From contig NZ_UCNJ01000018.1 of NCBI RefSeq assembly GCF_900473965.1, positions 62,001 to 126,000 on the forward strand: a DNA stretch of 64,000 bases. Reading direction: 5' to 3'. The stretch's first letter is position 1. Each line of letters begins with the position of its first letter. The translations under genes and the position numbers were made by a program. The stretch comes from Synechococcus sp. UW179A. Its GTDB lineage: Bacteria > Cyanobacteriota > Cyanobacteriia > PCC-6307 > Cyanobiaceae. Under the pieces are notes generated by a model. That model was not told the DNA's origin and searched no databases. It worked only from the letters and a program-made list of their open reading frames with translations. Below, piece after piece: positions 27,533 to 35,937 of the stretch.

Positions 27533-27574
27533 TGCGCGCAAACTAGGCAGAGGATCCGCGAAGCACCAGCCCCC

Positions 27575-28156
27575 ATGCCCGTCAATTCCGAGCCGTTGAT
27601 GGATCGCGAGGTCCTGCTGGACCGACTGGCCCGGGAGGCTTACCGGCACGGGCAGTTCACCCTCGCATCGGGTCGCAGCAGCGAACACTATGTGAACTGC
27701 AAACCGGTGGCCCTGAGCGGCAGCGGCCTGGCGTTGCTCAGTCCCGCCATGCTCGCCCTGGTGGACAACAATGCCGTAGCCGTTGGAGGGCTCACGCTTG
27801 GGGCCGATCCCCTGGTGAGCGGTGTGGCCATGGCAGCGGCGCAGCAGGGCCGTGATCTCAATGCACTGATTGTGCGCAAACAGGCCAAAGGCCATGGCAC
27901 CAGTGCTTGGCTGGAAGGCCCACTGCCTGAGGCTGGTGCCCTCGTGACGGTGCTGGAGGACGTCGTCACCACAGGTGGGTCATCGATCCAGGCTGTTAAC
28001 CAGCTGAAAGAAGCCGGATATGCCGTTCGGCGTGTGATCACCATCGTGGATCGTGAAGAAGGTGGTCAGGAGGCCATGGATGAAGCGGGCTTGGAACTGG
28101 TCAGCCTGTTTCGATTGAGCGAGGTGGCTGCCAGAGCCAAGGAGCTTGAACAGTGA
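27575..28156 (+). CDS. pyrE: Orotate phosphoribosyltransferase
   Basis: A 193-residue type I phosphoribosyltransferase making OMP from orotate and PRPP in pyrimidine synthesis. The catalytic/PRPP motif is [14 protein letters not shown], with [16 protein letters not shown] near the N-terminus and the flexible loop [15 protein letters not shown] 27599 is an alternative start. Its stop overlaps the ygfZ start in ATGA, so the two are translationally coupled. Confidence 0.95.
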   Translation: MPVNSEPLMDREVLLDRLAREAYRHGQFTLASGRSSEHYVNCKPVALSGSGLALLSPAMLALVDNNAVAVGGLTLGADPLVSGVAMAAAQQGRDLNALIVRKQAKGHGTSAWLEGPLPEAGALVTVLEDVVTTGGSSIQAVNQLKEAGYAVRRVITIVDREEGGQEAMDEAGLELVSLFRLSEVAARAKELEQ

Positions 28157-29010
28157 TGAGCAGGGATCAGGACGTCAAAGCATTGATCTGGGATGCGCGA
28201 TTCCCGCTCATCCGTCTCGAGGGCCAAGGATGCAGCAGCTTTCTGCATGGCCAAACCAGCGCCAAGGTGGATGGCTGCGCCCAAGGCGTTCTGGTCCAGG
28301 CCTGTTGGCTCAATGCGACAGGCCGCGTGCAGGCCCTGCTTGAAATCCGCCTGGATTCCGCTGGGGCCGATGTGCTCGTTCTCAACGGAGACAGCAACAG
28401 CGTCGCTGGCGGGTTTGATCGGGTGATCTTTCCTGCAGACCAGGTTCGACTAGGAGAGCAGCGCCAGCAGCGCAGGCTGCAACGCCTTGAGGCGGGCAAG
28501 GCACCCGACTGGAACCAGGTGGTGTGGCTGAGTGACAGCAGCGAACCTCAGAACTCATGGGCAGATCTCTCACCCTGCAACGCCTCAGAACTGGAGAGCT
28601 GGCGGAATAAGCAAGGCTGGCCCCTGGGAGATCAAGAGCTCACTGGCGACACCAATCCCTTTGAACTGGGTTTATCCGATTGGGTAGAGCTCAACAAAGG
28701 CTGTTATCTCGGACAGGAAACCGTGGCCAAGCTGGCATCCCGCGGCGGTGTGAAACAGCAGCTGCGCTGCTGGCAAAGCACCTCTGAAACTCAAAATATC
28801 CTGCAAAGCGGAGATCAGCTCAAGCTGAATGACTCGCGTGCCGGGATCATCACCAGCGTGTGCAACGACCCTGTAACAAGGAGCAGTTTCGGACTCGCTC
28901 TGGTCAGACGTCAGGCGCTTGATGCGGAAATACTGCAAGCAGGAAACAGTGATGTAGAGGTCTCCATCGCACGACCCAGTGCCTTCTGCGACCCACCAGC
29001 CCGAGGTTGA
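28153..29010 (+). CDS. ygfZ: YgfZ/GcvT-like folate-binding protein
   Basis: A 285-residue protein related to GcvT. It carries the YgfZ signature [14 protein letters not shown], whose cysteine is needed in E. coli for tetrahydrofolate-dependent support of Fe-S enzymes, and an N-terminal [10 protein letters not shown] segment. It overlaps pyrE by four bases. Its last 100 bases overlap the 3' end of the convergent TM0106-type nuclease gene, an unusually long antisense overlap. Confidence 0.9.
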   Translation: MMSRDQDVKALIWDARFPLIRLEGQGCSSFLHGQTSAKVDGCAQGVLVQACWLNATGRVQALLEIRLDSAGADVLVLNGDSNSVAGGFDRVIFPADQVRLGEQRQQRRLQRLEAGKAPDWNQVVWLSDSSEPQNSWADLSPCNASELESWRNKQGWPLGDQELTGDTNPFELGLSDWVELNKGCYLGQETVAKLASRGGVKQQLRCWQSTSETQNILQSGDQLKLNDSRAGIITSVCNDPVTRSSFGLALVRRQALDAEILQAGNSDVEVSIARPSAFCDPPARG

Positions 29011-30476
29011 GAGCGGCTGTCGGCTGCCAGCATCCATGCAGCCACTGTCCAGGTTGCCAAGCCGTCATCACGGTTGTAAGTGAAGATCCAGCGCAGAGCC
29101 TGGACATGACCACGGTCCAGCGGTCCGGTGCCACGCCACTGCCTCCACCAGAGCAGAGCCCTTGCACCGTCCACCCCTGCCTGACTCCAGCTGAATCCAA
29201 GCCAATTGGCCACTGTCTTCAACCCATAGCTGTTGAGGGGAAGTCGCCAGTGACTGCGCAAGCGAGCATGCACATCGACAAGCCTGCGCTGCAGGGCATG
29301 CCGATCTTTATCACTAGCGCCCTGACGTTGGGCCATCTTGCACAGAGCCAGTGACTCCGTCTCGCCATAGTGGAGGACTGGCCAGCCCTCATAACGATTC
29401 AGGAATCGCTCGATGCGTTGCCAGCAACGACCTTCACCATGTTCCTGAAGCATGAGTAATGGGTGATAACTGGCTCGCTCAAGAGCCCAGCGGCCGTCGG
29501 GATCCCGAGGCAGAGAGACAAATCCATGCAGAAAGTCATCACGGGCATCCGGGTCTGATTCGATGTCATAGAGCAGCACCCCAGGCGCCTTGATCAGTTC
29601 AGGCAGCGCCGGTGAATCGGCCAGAGTCTCCGCCTGCCCGTCCCGCTGGGCTCGAGCCTGAGCCACAAGGGGAGCCGCCACGGCGCCGTGCTGGTCTCCA
29701 AATCGCTGCAGCTGCTCGGCCAGGCGATGGGGATCGGCATCGGCAAGTGCTTGCAAACCATCAATCCCCAGCTCGAGAAGCATCTCCCGCCGCTTGGCAC
29801 CGATACCACTGACCTCACTGAGATGCCCAATCCGGCGTGCTTCGGCGTTGCAGACACCTCGCCAGCTGCACAACGAGCACTTTCGCCGGTCAGACGCGAG
29901 CGGGGGTGGCTCGCTCCGCTCCAGATCAGCCGCCAGTTTGCGCAGAGCCTCATCCAGCTGACGCTGCAGATTTTCACCGAGAGCAACCTTCTCCTTCTCG
30001 AGGTAGCGGCCTGCTCCCGCAAGAGCCAGGCCATCGATCACAGGAGCCTGTTGAAGTTGTGCGAGCAGCCGGGCTGATAACGCCAGCTGAAGCCGATGCT
30101 CCCGGGTAAGTCGTCGTCCCTGCCTGGCCAACACGGGACGGTAGATGTAATCGCCCCAGCGACTGCGACCGGGCTGACGCTGCAGCAGAGCTGGATGGGC
30201 CTCGATGCTGTAACCCTCTGCGGTCTGCCCGCGCAGTCTCAGGCCCACCACACCGACTTCACCCCGCTCGCAGGCCGCGAGCCCATGTGCAGGCTTATGA
30301 GGCAGCAACGCCACAAAACTGCGTTGCTGATCATCAAGCTGCAGTGTGCGATGGGCGGTATAAACCCTTTTGTTCTGATCACCATGGCGATCGAGCCATG
30401 CCCGGCGCCGGCAGCGGGTCCAGCTGCGCAGCAGTCGGTCGGTCAGCGGCTTGTCAGCAGAAGGGGTGTCACCCAT
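28911..30476 (-). CDS. TM0106-family RecB-like / RNase H-like nuclease
   Basis: A 521-residue protein. Part 1 is RecB/Cas4-like: C22 (SWTRCRRRAWLD) plus C200, C203 and C209 (KCSLCSWRGVC) reproduce the four-cysteine iron-sulfur 'staple' of AddB and Cas4. Part 2 has a helix-hairpin-helix (EVSGIGAKRREMLLELGIDGL). Part 3 is a DEDD exonuclease-like RNase H domain with YDIESDPDARD and YNRDDGLATW. I do not see a clear E-x-K in the RecB-like part, so that domain may not cut. A DNA repair or processing role is inferred. The 3' end overlaps ygfZ. Confidence 0.85.
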   Translation of the reverse strand: MGDTPSADKPLTDRLLRSWTRCRRRAWLDRHGDQNKRVYTAHRTLQLDDQQRSFVALLPHKPAHGLAACERGEVGVVGLRLRGQTAEGYSIEAHPALLQRQPGRSRWGDYIYRPVLARQGRRLTREHRLQLALSARLLAQLQQAPVIDGLALAGAGRYLEKEKVALGENLQRQLDEALRKLAADLERSEPPPLASDRRKCSLCSWRGVCNAEARRIGHLSEVSGIGAKRREMLLELGIDGLQALADADPHRLAEQLQRFGDQHGAVAAPLVAQARAQRDGQAETLADSPALPELIKAPGVLLYDIESDPDARDDFLHGFVSLPRDPDGRWALERASYHPLLMLQEHGEGRCWQRIERFLNRYEGWPVLHYGETESLALCKMAQRQGASDKDRHALQRRLVDVHARLRSHWRLPLNSYGLKTVANWLGFSWSQAGVDGARALLWWRQWRGTGPLDRGHVQALRWIFTYNRDDGLATWTVAAWMLAADSRSQPRAGGSQKALGRAMETSTSLFPACSISASSA

Positions 30477-30529
30477 GGCCTGAGGTTAAGGCGGCCAACT
30501 GCTAAATCCAGATGGACTACAGGCATGCC

Positions 30530-31993
30530 ATGGCGTCGGCCCCCCTCCCTCTATGCGCAGCTCCGATCCGTTTCGGCACCGATGGATGGCGGGGTGTCCT
30601 CGGGGTGGACATCACCGTTGAACGGTTACTGCCGGTGGCAGCAGCAGCTGCACAGGAACTCGCCCATCAAGCACCGGATCAGCACAACAGCAAAACCGTG
30701 GTGATCGGCTACGACCGGAGGTTCCTGGCACCTGAGCTTGCTGAAGCGATCGCCACCTCAGTGCGCGGAGTTGGCTTGGAACCACTGCTCACAAGCACTC
30801 CTGTTCCCACACCGGCATGCAGCTGGACCGTAGTGCAGCGCCGAGCGCTGGGAGCCCTTGTCATCACCGCCAGCCACAACCCGCCTGAATGGCTGGGTTT
30901 GAAAATCAAAGGACCCTTCGGGGGATCGGTGGACGGCACGTTTACTGCCGCGGTGGAGCGGCGGTTGGCCGCAGGCAGTACCAGCGTTCCTGTTGCTGGG
31001 GAGCTGCAACGCTTTGACGCGCGCAACGAACACCTTGAAGGCCTGCGAACCAAGCTGAATCTGGGCGCCATCAGTTCTGGGCTAAAGGCCATGGGCTTGC
31101 GGGTAATCGTGGACCCAATGCATGGCTCTGCGGCAGGTTGTGTGTCTGATCTGTTCGGCTCGGATGCCAAAGGTCTTGTCTCTGAGATCCGCAGCCAGCG
31201 TGATCCTCTCTTCGGTGGCTGCCCTCCAGAACCGCTTGCCTCTCACTTGCAGGATCTAATCGCAGCGGTTCAAACCTCGAGTCGTCATGGGCAGCCTGCA
31301 GTGGGCCTTGTTTTCGATGGCGATGGTGACCGCATCGCGGCGGTGGATGAGCACGGTTGTTTCTGCAGCACCCAGCAACTGATGCCTCTGCTGATCGACC
31401 ATCTCGCTGGAGCCAGGCAGTTGCCGGGAAGCGTGGTCAAGACGGTCAGCGGTTCGGACCTGATGCGCCTGGTGGCTGAGGACCTGGGCAGGGAGGTCCT
31501 TGAACTTCCTGTGGGCTTCAAATACATCGCTGCAGAGATGCTGGCGGGTGATGTGCTGATCGGCGGAGAGGAGTCGGGAGGTGTCGGCTTCGGCATGCAC
31601 CTACCTGAACGTGATGCGCTGTTCGCGGCCATGCTCGTGCTGGAGGCCCTGGTTCAGGGCGGAATGCCGCTAGGAGCCCGCATGCAGGCTCTGCGTCAGC
31701 GCTGCGGTGGCTCGAGTCACTACGACCGGCTCGATCTGCGCCTTCCCGATATGGAGTCACGCCGACGCCTGGAGCATCTGTTGGCGACCCAGCCTCCGGA
31801 GAACGTGGCAGGACAAACCGTGTCGGAGGTGATCACAACCGACGGCGTGAAACTCAGACTTGGCCCCAGCCACTGGTTGATGCTGCGCTTCTCCGGCACT
31901 GAACCACTGCTGCGGTTGTATTGCGAAGCACCCGACAGCGATCAAGTGGCGGCCGTGCTCGCCTGGGCCCGCAGCTATGCGGAGAGCGCTTAA
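30530..31993 (+). CDS. Phosphoglucomutase/phosphomannomutase-family enzyme
   Basis: About 487 residues of the alpha-D-phosphohexomutase superfamily. The phosphoserine loop is VITASHNPPEW (S115 from ATG 30530), the metal loop is VFDGDGDRIAA, the sugar loop is GGEESGGVGFG and the phosphate-binding loop is RFSGTEPLLRLY. It interconverts a hexose-1-phosphate and hexose-6-phosphate; glucose is probable, but mannose or glucosamine are not excluded. ATG 30530 (MASAPLPL) fits the family better than 30512. The gene lies directly upstream of rdgB. Confidence 0.9.
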   Translation: MASAPLPLCAAPIRFGTDGWRGVLGVDITVERLLPVAAAAAQELAHQAPDQHNSKTVVIGYDRRFLAPELAEAIATSVRGVGLEPLLTSTPVPTPACSWTVVQRRALGALVITASHNPPEWLGLKIKGPFGGSVDGTFTAAVERRLAAGSTSVPVAGELQRFDARNEHLEGLRTKLNLGAISSGLKAMGLRVIVDPMHGSAAGCVSDLFGSDAKGLVSEIRSQRDPLFGGCPPEPLASHLQDLIAAVQTSSRHGQPAVGLVFDGDGDRIAAVDEHGCFCSTQQLMPLLIDHLAGARQLPGSVVKTVSGSDLMRLVAEDLGREVLELPVGFKYIAAEMLAGDVLIGGEESGGVGFGMHLPERDALFAAMLVLEALVQGGMPLGARMQALRQRCGGSSHYDRLDLRLPDMESRRRLEHLLATQPPENVAGQTVSEVITTDGVKLRLGPSHWLMLRFSGTEPLLRLYCEAPDSDQVAAVLAWARSYAESA

Positions 31994-31995
31994 GC

Positions 31996-32583
31996 ATGGG
32001 CACACAAACACTGGTGATTGCCAGCGGCAACCAGGGCAAGGTGCGGGAATTTCAAGGCCTGCTGAGAGGACTGCCGCTGAAGGTGAAAGCCCAACCAGAG
32101 GGTTTGGACGTTGAGGAAACAGGCAGCACCTTTACCGCTAACGCCCGTATCAAAGCCGTTGCCGTGGCGTCCAAGACAGGGGAGTGGGCTCTCGCGGACG
32201 ACTCAGGTCTGAGCGTGGATGCTCTTGATGGAGCTCCAGGTGTTCACTCCGCCCGCTATGCCCCGAGCGATCCGGAAAGGATCGCTCGACTCCTGCAGGC
32301 GCTTAAGTGTGAAGACAATCGCAACGCCAGCTTCTGTGCAGCTCTCTGCGTGGCAGCTCCTGACGGCACGGTGCTGCTCGAGGTGGAGGGGCAGTGCAAG
32401 GGATCAATTACTCGATCACCGAGGGGAGATCAGGGCTTCGGTTACGACCCGATTTTTGAAGTTGAAGGCACTCAGAAAACCTTCGCTGAAATGTCTCTGC
32501 AGGAAAAAAAATCCCACGGTCATCGTGGTCGGGCTTTCGCACTGTTGGAACCACGCCTGCGACAATTGCTGTCTCAGCAGTGA
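31996..32583 (+). CDS. rdgB: dITP/XTP pyrophosphatase (RdgB/HAM1)
   Basis: A 195-residue house-cleaning enzyme hydrolysing ITP, dITP and XTP to monophosphates so that deaminated purines stay out of DNA and RNA. Motifs are LVIASGNQGKVREF at the N-terminus, ALADDSGLSVDALDGAPGVHSARYA, and GFGYDPIFE near the C-terminus. The start at ATG 31996 lies two bases after the phosphohexomutase stop, so the two form an operon. Confidence 0.95.
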   Translation: MGTQTLVIASGNQGKVREFQGLLRGLPLKVKAQPEGLDVEETGSTFTANARIKAVAVASKTGEWALADDSGLSVDALDGAPGVHSARYAPSDPERIARLLQALKCEDNRNASFCAALCVAAPDGTVLLEVEGQCKGSITRSPRGDQGFGYDPIFEVEGTQKTFAEMSLQEKKSHGHRGRAFALLEPRLRQLLSQQ

Positions 32584-32660
32584 AACCCAGGGATGCACTG
32601 ATTGTGACGAGGCTCTAACAAATAGCTCCTGTACGGTGTGATCTGTCGCTGACGAGGTCG

Positions 32661-33698
32661 ATGGCCATCGCCATGACCACCGGTTACAGCGCACAGACTG
32701 AAGGCGCTCTGCTTTGCATCGAAGCCGCCTCGGACTGGGCCCTGACTTGTGTTGACCAACTGGCTGCTGCTGACAGCTATGTCCTGATCGATTACGGCGC
32801 CGCTGATGGAGGCACTGCCGTAGGTCTATGGCACCAGGTGCTGGACCGCCTGCATGCCAACCAGCCCCAGGCCCACCTGACCCTGATCGGCAATGACCTG
32901 CCCAGCAACGACAACGTTGCCCTGGCCGAGAATCTGGCACTGCAAATTCCGCGCACTCCCAAACCCACGGTGCTGGTGAGTGCCCGCAGCTTCTACGAGC
33001 CATCTGTAGGTCCCAACACGGTGAGTTTTGGCTTTTCCGCCACCGCCATGCACTGGCTGAGTGAGTCGCCAGGTCCGCTGAACACCCACACCCATGTGCT
33101 GGCATCCAGCGATGCCGATGCTCTGCAACGCTTCACCGCACAGGCGCTCAAAGACTGGACTGACATTCTGGAATTGCGCAGCAAAGAGCTCAAGGTTGGG
33201 GGTCGCCTGCTGACGGTGAACCTCTCACGGGATGAACAGGGTCGTTACCTCGGCCACAACGGCGGCGAAACCCGCAATGTGCACGACCAACTGCATCAGA
33301 TTTGGAAGGGCCTTGCCGACGAAGGCGTGATCTCCGAGGAGCAATACCGCAAGGGAACGGTGCTGAACTTCTACAAGTCACCCGATGAGTTCATGGCGCC
33401 TCTGAAAGATCAGAGCTCAGCGCCTTACTGCAATGGTCTGCGCCTGGTGGATGAGCGCACGGTGTACGTCAAGTGCCCCTACCGCCGCCGCTGGGAGGAG
33501 AATCGCGATACGGCAGCCTTCGCGGCTGGACTCATGGCCACGATCCGCAGTTGGAGCCGCCATAGCTTCGCCAGCGCTGCTGGGGATGCAGCGGCAGATG
33601 AGGTGTACCGCCGCCTGGAGCAACGCATCGCGGAAGCCCCCTCCGATTGGAGCCTGGATTACGTGGAGCACCACCAAATGATGGAGAAAGTGGCCTGA
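32661..33698 (+). CDS. SABATH-family SAM-dependent carboxyl methyltransferase
   Basis: A 345-residue methyltransferase. The SAM pocket is YVLIDYGAADGGTAVGLW. The family hallmark FYEPSVGPNTVSFGFSATAMHWLSESP corresponds to the aromatic-rich SYSLxWLS region of plant SABATH enzymes. Plant members methylate carboxyl groups (salicylate, jasmonate, indole acetate) or xanthine nitrogens; the bacterial substrate is not known. GAGG precedes ATG 32661. Its stop TGA overlaps the ATG of the dehydrogenase-like gene (TGATG), so the genes are coupled. It is the first gene of the five-gene small-molecule cluster. Confidence 0.85.
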   Translation: MAIAMTTGYSAQTEGALLCIEAASDWALTCVDQLAAADSYVLIDYGAADGGTAVGLWHQVLDRLHANQPQAHLTLIGNDLPSNDNVALAENLALQIPRTPKPTVLVSARSFYEPSVGPNTVSFGFSATAMHWLSESPGPLNTHTHVLASSDADALQRFTAQALKDWTDILELRSKELKVGGRLLTVNLSRDEQGRYLGHNGGETRNVHDQLHQIWKGLADEGVISEEQYRKGTVLNFYKSPDEFMAPLKDQSSAPYCNGLRLVDERTVYVKCPYRRRWEENRDTAAFAAGLMATIRSWSRHSFASAAGDAAADEVYRRLEQRIAEAPSDWSLDYVEHHQMMEKVA

Positions 33699-34753
33699 TG
33701 ACAACAACAACCCGACCCGCGCCGGACGTTTCGGTGCTAGCTGAGCATGTCTCAGACCATCTATCGGTATTCGTGGTGGCCGAGAACACTGATGCACGCC
33801 GCCCGGCCAACGGCGGCCTGCGTCTGCTCAATTACCCAAGCGATGAGGCCTGCATTGCTGATGGTCAGCGACTTGCTGGTCTGATGACCCACAAACACGA
33901 CCTCTACGGCACTGGTTTTGCAGGCGGCAAGATCGTGGCGCGCGCCGCCGAACCAGACGCGGTGAAGGACGAACTGATCAGCATCACCGCGGGGCTTCTT
34001 GAGTCTCTCGACGGAGCCATGATCACAGGCTGTGATCTCAATACCAGCCTGGAGGATATGGAGCGCCTGACCGAGCTCACTCCCCATGTGCTGGCAGCCG
34101 TCGGCAGTCCTGTTGATGCCAGCGCAGCAACGGCTCATGGCACTCTCGGCGCTGTTGAAGCGGTGCTCGAATCATCCCTGGCTGACGCGAAACCGGGTCG
34201 AGCACTGGTGCATGGATGTGGCGCCGTCGGCGGCACGGTGGCTCGCGTCTTGGTTCAGCATGGCTGGACCGTGTTCACTGTGGATCTCAGCCAGGACCGT
34301 GCAGGCTTTCCTGGTGCCACTCCTCTGCCTCAGGACTGTCCCTGGTGGGAGCTGAAGCTGGATTTGCTGCTGCCCTGTTCGATCTCAGGTCTGATCAATG
34401 CTGAAATCGCCTCGGCTCTGAGGGTCAAATCCGTGGTTCCAGCCGCCAATGCACCGTTCCAGAATTCGCAACTAGCCGACGACTTACGTCGCAGCGGCAT
34501 CCGAGTGTTGCCGGATCCACTGGTCAATGCAGGTGCCGTGATCGCTGACTCAATTGAGCGCTTCTCACCCGACGCCTGGAAAGATGCAGGTGCTGATGAT
34601 GTCTACGATTTCGTGCGTGGTGAGGTGCGCCAAAGAGCCACTGACTACCTAAATCAGCGTGATCAAGGCCTTTCAGTTGGAGCTGCTCTGGGTGAAGTGA
34701 CCGCCGAACGGGAGACCGACCCAATCGGCCTCAGCTTCGGAGAGATGGCATGA
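33698..34753 (+). CDS. Glu/Leu/Phe/Val dehydrogenase-like enzyme
   Basis: A 351-residue amino-acid dehydrogenase-like protein. It keeps GGLRLLNYPSDEACIADGQR, the substrate lysine K66 in GLMTHKHDLYG and the catalytic lysine K78 in FAGGKIVARA, and has the NAD-binding motif VHGCGAVGGTVARVL. This is closest in layout to leucine dehydrogenases. The sequence around the lysines is diverged (THKHDL instead of TYKNA), so the substrate may differ. Both ends overlap coding neighbours (TGATG with the methyltransferase, ATGA with the oxidase), which implies one transcript and coordinated synthesis. Confidence 0.85.
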   Translation: MTTTTRPAPDVSVLAEHVSDHLSVFVVAENTDARRPANGGLRLLNYPSDEACIADGQRLAGLMTHKHDLYGTGFAGGKIVARAAEPDAVKDELISITAGLLESLDGAMITGCDLNTSLEDMERLTELTPHVLAAVGSPVDASAATAHGTLGAVEAVLESSLADAKPGRALVHGCGAVGGTVARVLVQHGWTVFTVDLSQDRAGFPGATPLPQDCPWWELKLDLLLPCSISGLINAEIASALRVKSVVPAANAPFQNSQLADDLRRSGIRVLPDPLVNAGAVIADSIERFSPDAWKDAGADDVYDFVRGEVRQRATDYLNQRDQGLSVGAALGEVTAERETDPIGLSFGEMA

Positions 34754-35937
34754 GCTCAGCTTCTCTTCCTGCCAAGGCCGCAGTGGTGATTGTCGGCGGT
34801 GGCATGGCCGGTCTTAGCTGTGCCGCGTCCCTGGCCCGTCTTGGGATCACTGACGTGGTGCTGCTCGAGGCCAAAACCCTGGCACACGCCAAAGCCAGCA
34901 GTTTTGGCGAAACCCGGATGTTCCGGGAGATGTATTCAGATCCCGTTCTCTGCCGTCTGGCGCAAGAGGCGAACAGGCTCTGGCGTGAGGAAGAGATTCA
35001 CGCAGGAGAACAGCTGCGCGAAACCCATGGACTGCTTTTTTACGGCGAAAGCTGGGATGAGGAGACAATCGAAGGCTCGATTCCAGGAGCCCGCCTGGTC
35101 ATGGACGAACAGGGCATCCCCTATGAAGCCCTCAATGCCGATCAGATCTCAACGCGTTTTCCTCTGAAACCAAAGAGCGATTTCACTGGACTGTTTGAAC
35201 CCACCGCTGGTGCGGTTCGTAGCGACAAAGTGGTTGCCCACTGGATCCGCACGGCCCGCAACGCTGGACATCAACTGATCGAGCACTGCCCGGTGGCCAA
35301 CCTGGATGCCGACGGAGGTGGGGTCACGCTTGAGAGCGGACATCACATTGCCGCCGAACAATTGGTCGTAGCTTGTGGCATCTGGAGCCAACTGATGCTG
35401 GCTCCACTGGGTCTCGCGCCGAAACTCGAGGTATGGCCCATGCTCTGGGCTCACTACACCGTGGACCCTGCTTTAGCAGATCGTTATCCGCAATGGTTCT
35501 GCTTCCAGAAGGAGCGCGGCGATGACGGCGGTCTTTATTACGGCTTCCCGGTGCTGAGCCACACCAACGACGGCCGGCCGCGAATCAAGGCGGGAATCGA
35601 CTGGGCACCCAAAGAGCTGCGTGTCGCAGAACCCAATGCCATGACCACCGAGCCACCCGCAAGGCTGGTCGAATTGCTCGATACGTTCCTGTTCAACGAA
35701 GTTGACGGGGTCCAAGAACGGGTCGAAACGGTGATCAGTCCCTACTCGATGGCCAGTGATGTCAATTTCGTACTGGACCGTCTGAGCCCCAAACTGAGCC
35801 TGTTTGCCGGCGGCTCTGGCCAAGCCTTCAAATTCGCTCCCCTAATCGGCGACTCGCTGGCACGACTGGCCAGCGGTGAAGCCCCTGCTGTGGATCTTTC
35901 CTGCTGGAGTCACCAGCGCGAAGCCGTCAGCGCCTGA
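34750..35937 (+). CDS. Monomeric sarcosine oxidase-like FAD oxidoreductase
   Basis: A 395-residue flavoprotein of the MSOX/SolA/DAO type. The ADP-binding motif is VVIVGGGMAGLSCAASLAR. SSFGETRMFREMYSD keeps the two arginines of the MSOX active-site strand. RIKAGIDW keeps the oxygen-activating lysine, and GGSGQAFKFAP keeps the carboxylate-binding lysine (K361). The position of the cysteine that covalently holds FAD in MSOX appears to be serine here (S330 in VISPYSMASD), so flavin is probably non-covalent. Expected chemistry is oxidation of an N-methyl or secondary amino acid. Start and stop overlap neighbours. Confidence 0.87.
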   Translation: MSSASLPAKAAVVIVGGGMAGLSCAASLARLGITDVVLLEAKTLAHAKASSFGETRMFREMYSDPVLCRLAQEANRLWREEEIHAGEQLRETHGLLFYGESWDEETIEGSIPGARLVMDEQGIPYEALNADQISTRFPLKPKSDFTGLFEPTAGAVRSDKVVAHWIRTARNAGHQLIEHCPVANLDADGGGVTLESGHHIAAEQLVVACGIWSQLMLAPLGLAPKLEVWPMLWAHYTVDPALADRYPQWFCFQKERGDDGGLYYGFPVLSHTNDGRPRIKAGIDWAPKELRVAEPNAMTTEPPARLVELLDTFLFNEVDGVQERVETVISPYSMASDVNFVLDRLSPKLSLFAGGSGQAFKFAPLIGDSLARLASGEAPAVDLSCWSHQREAVSA

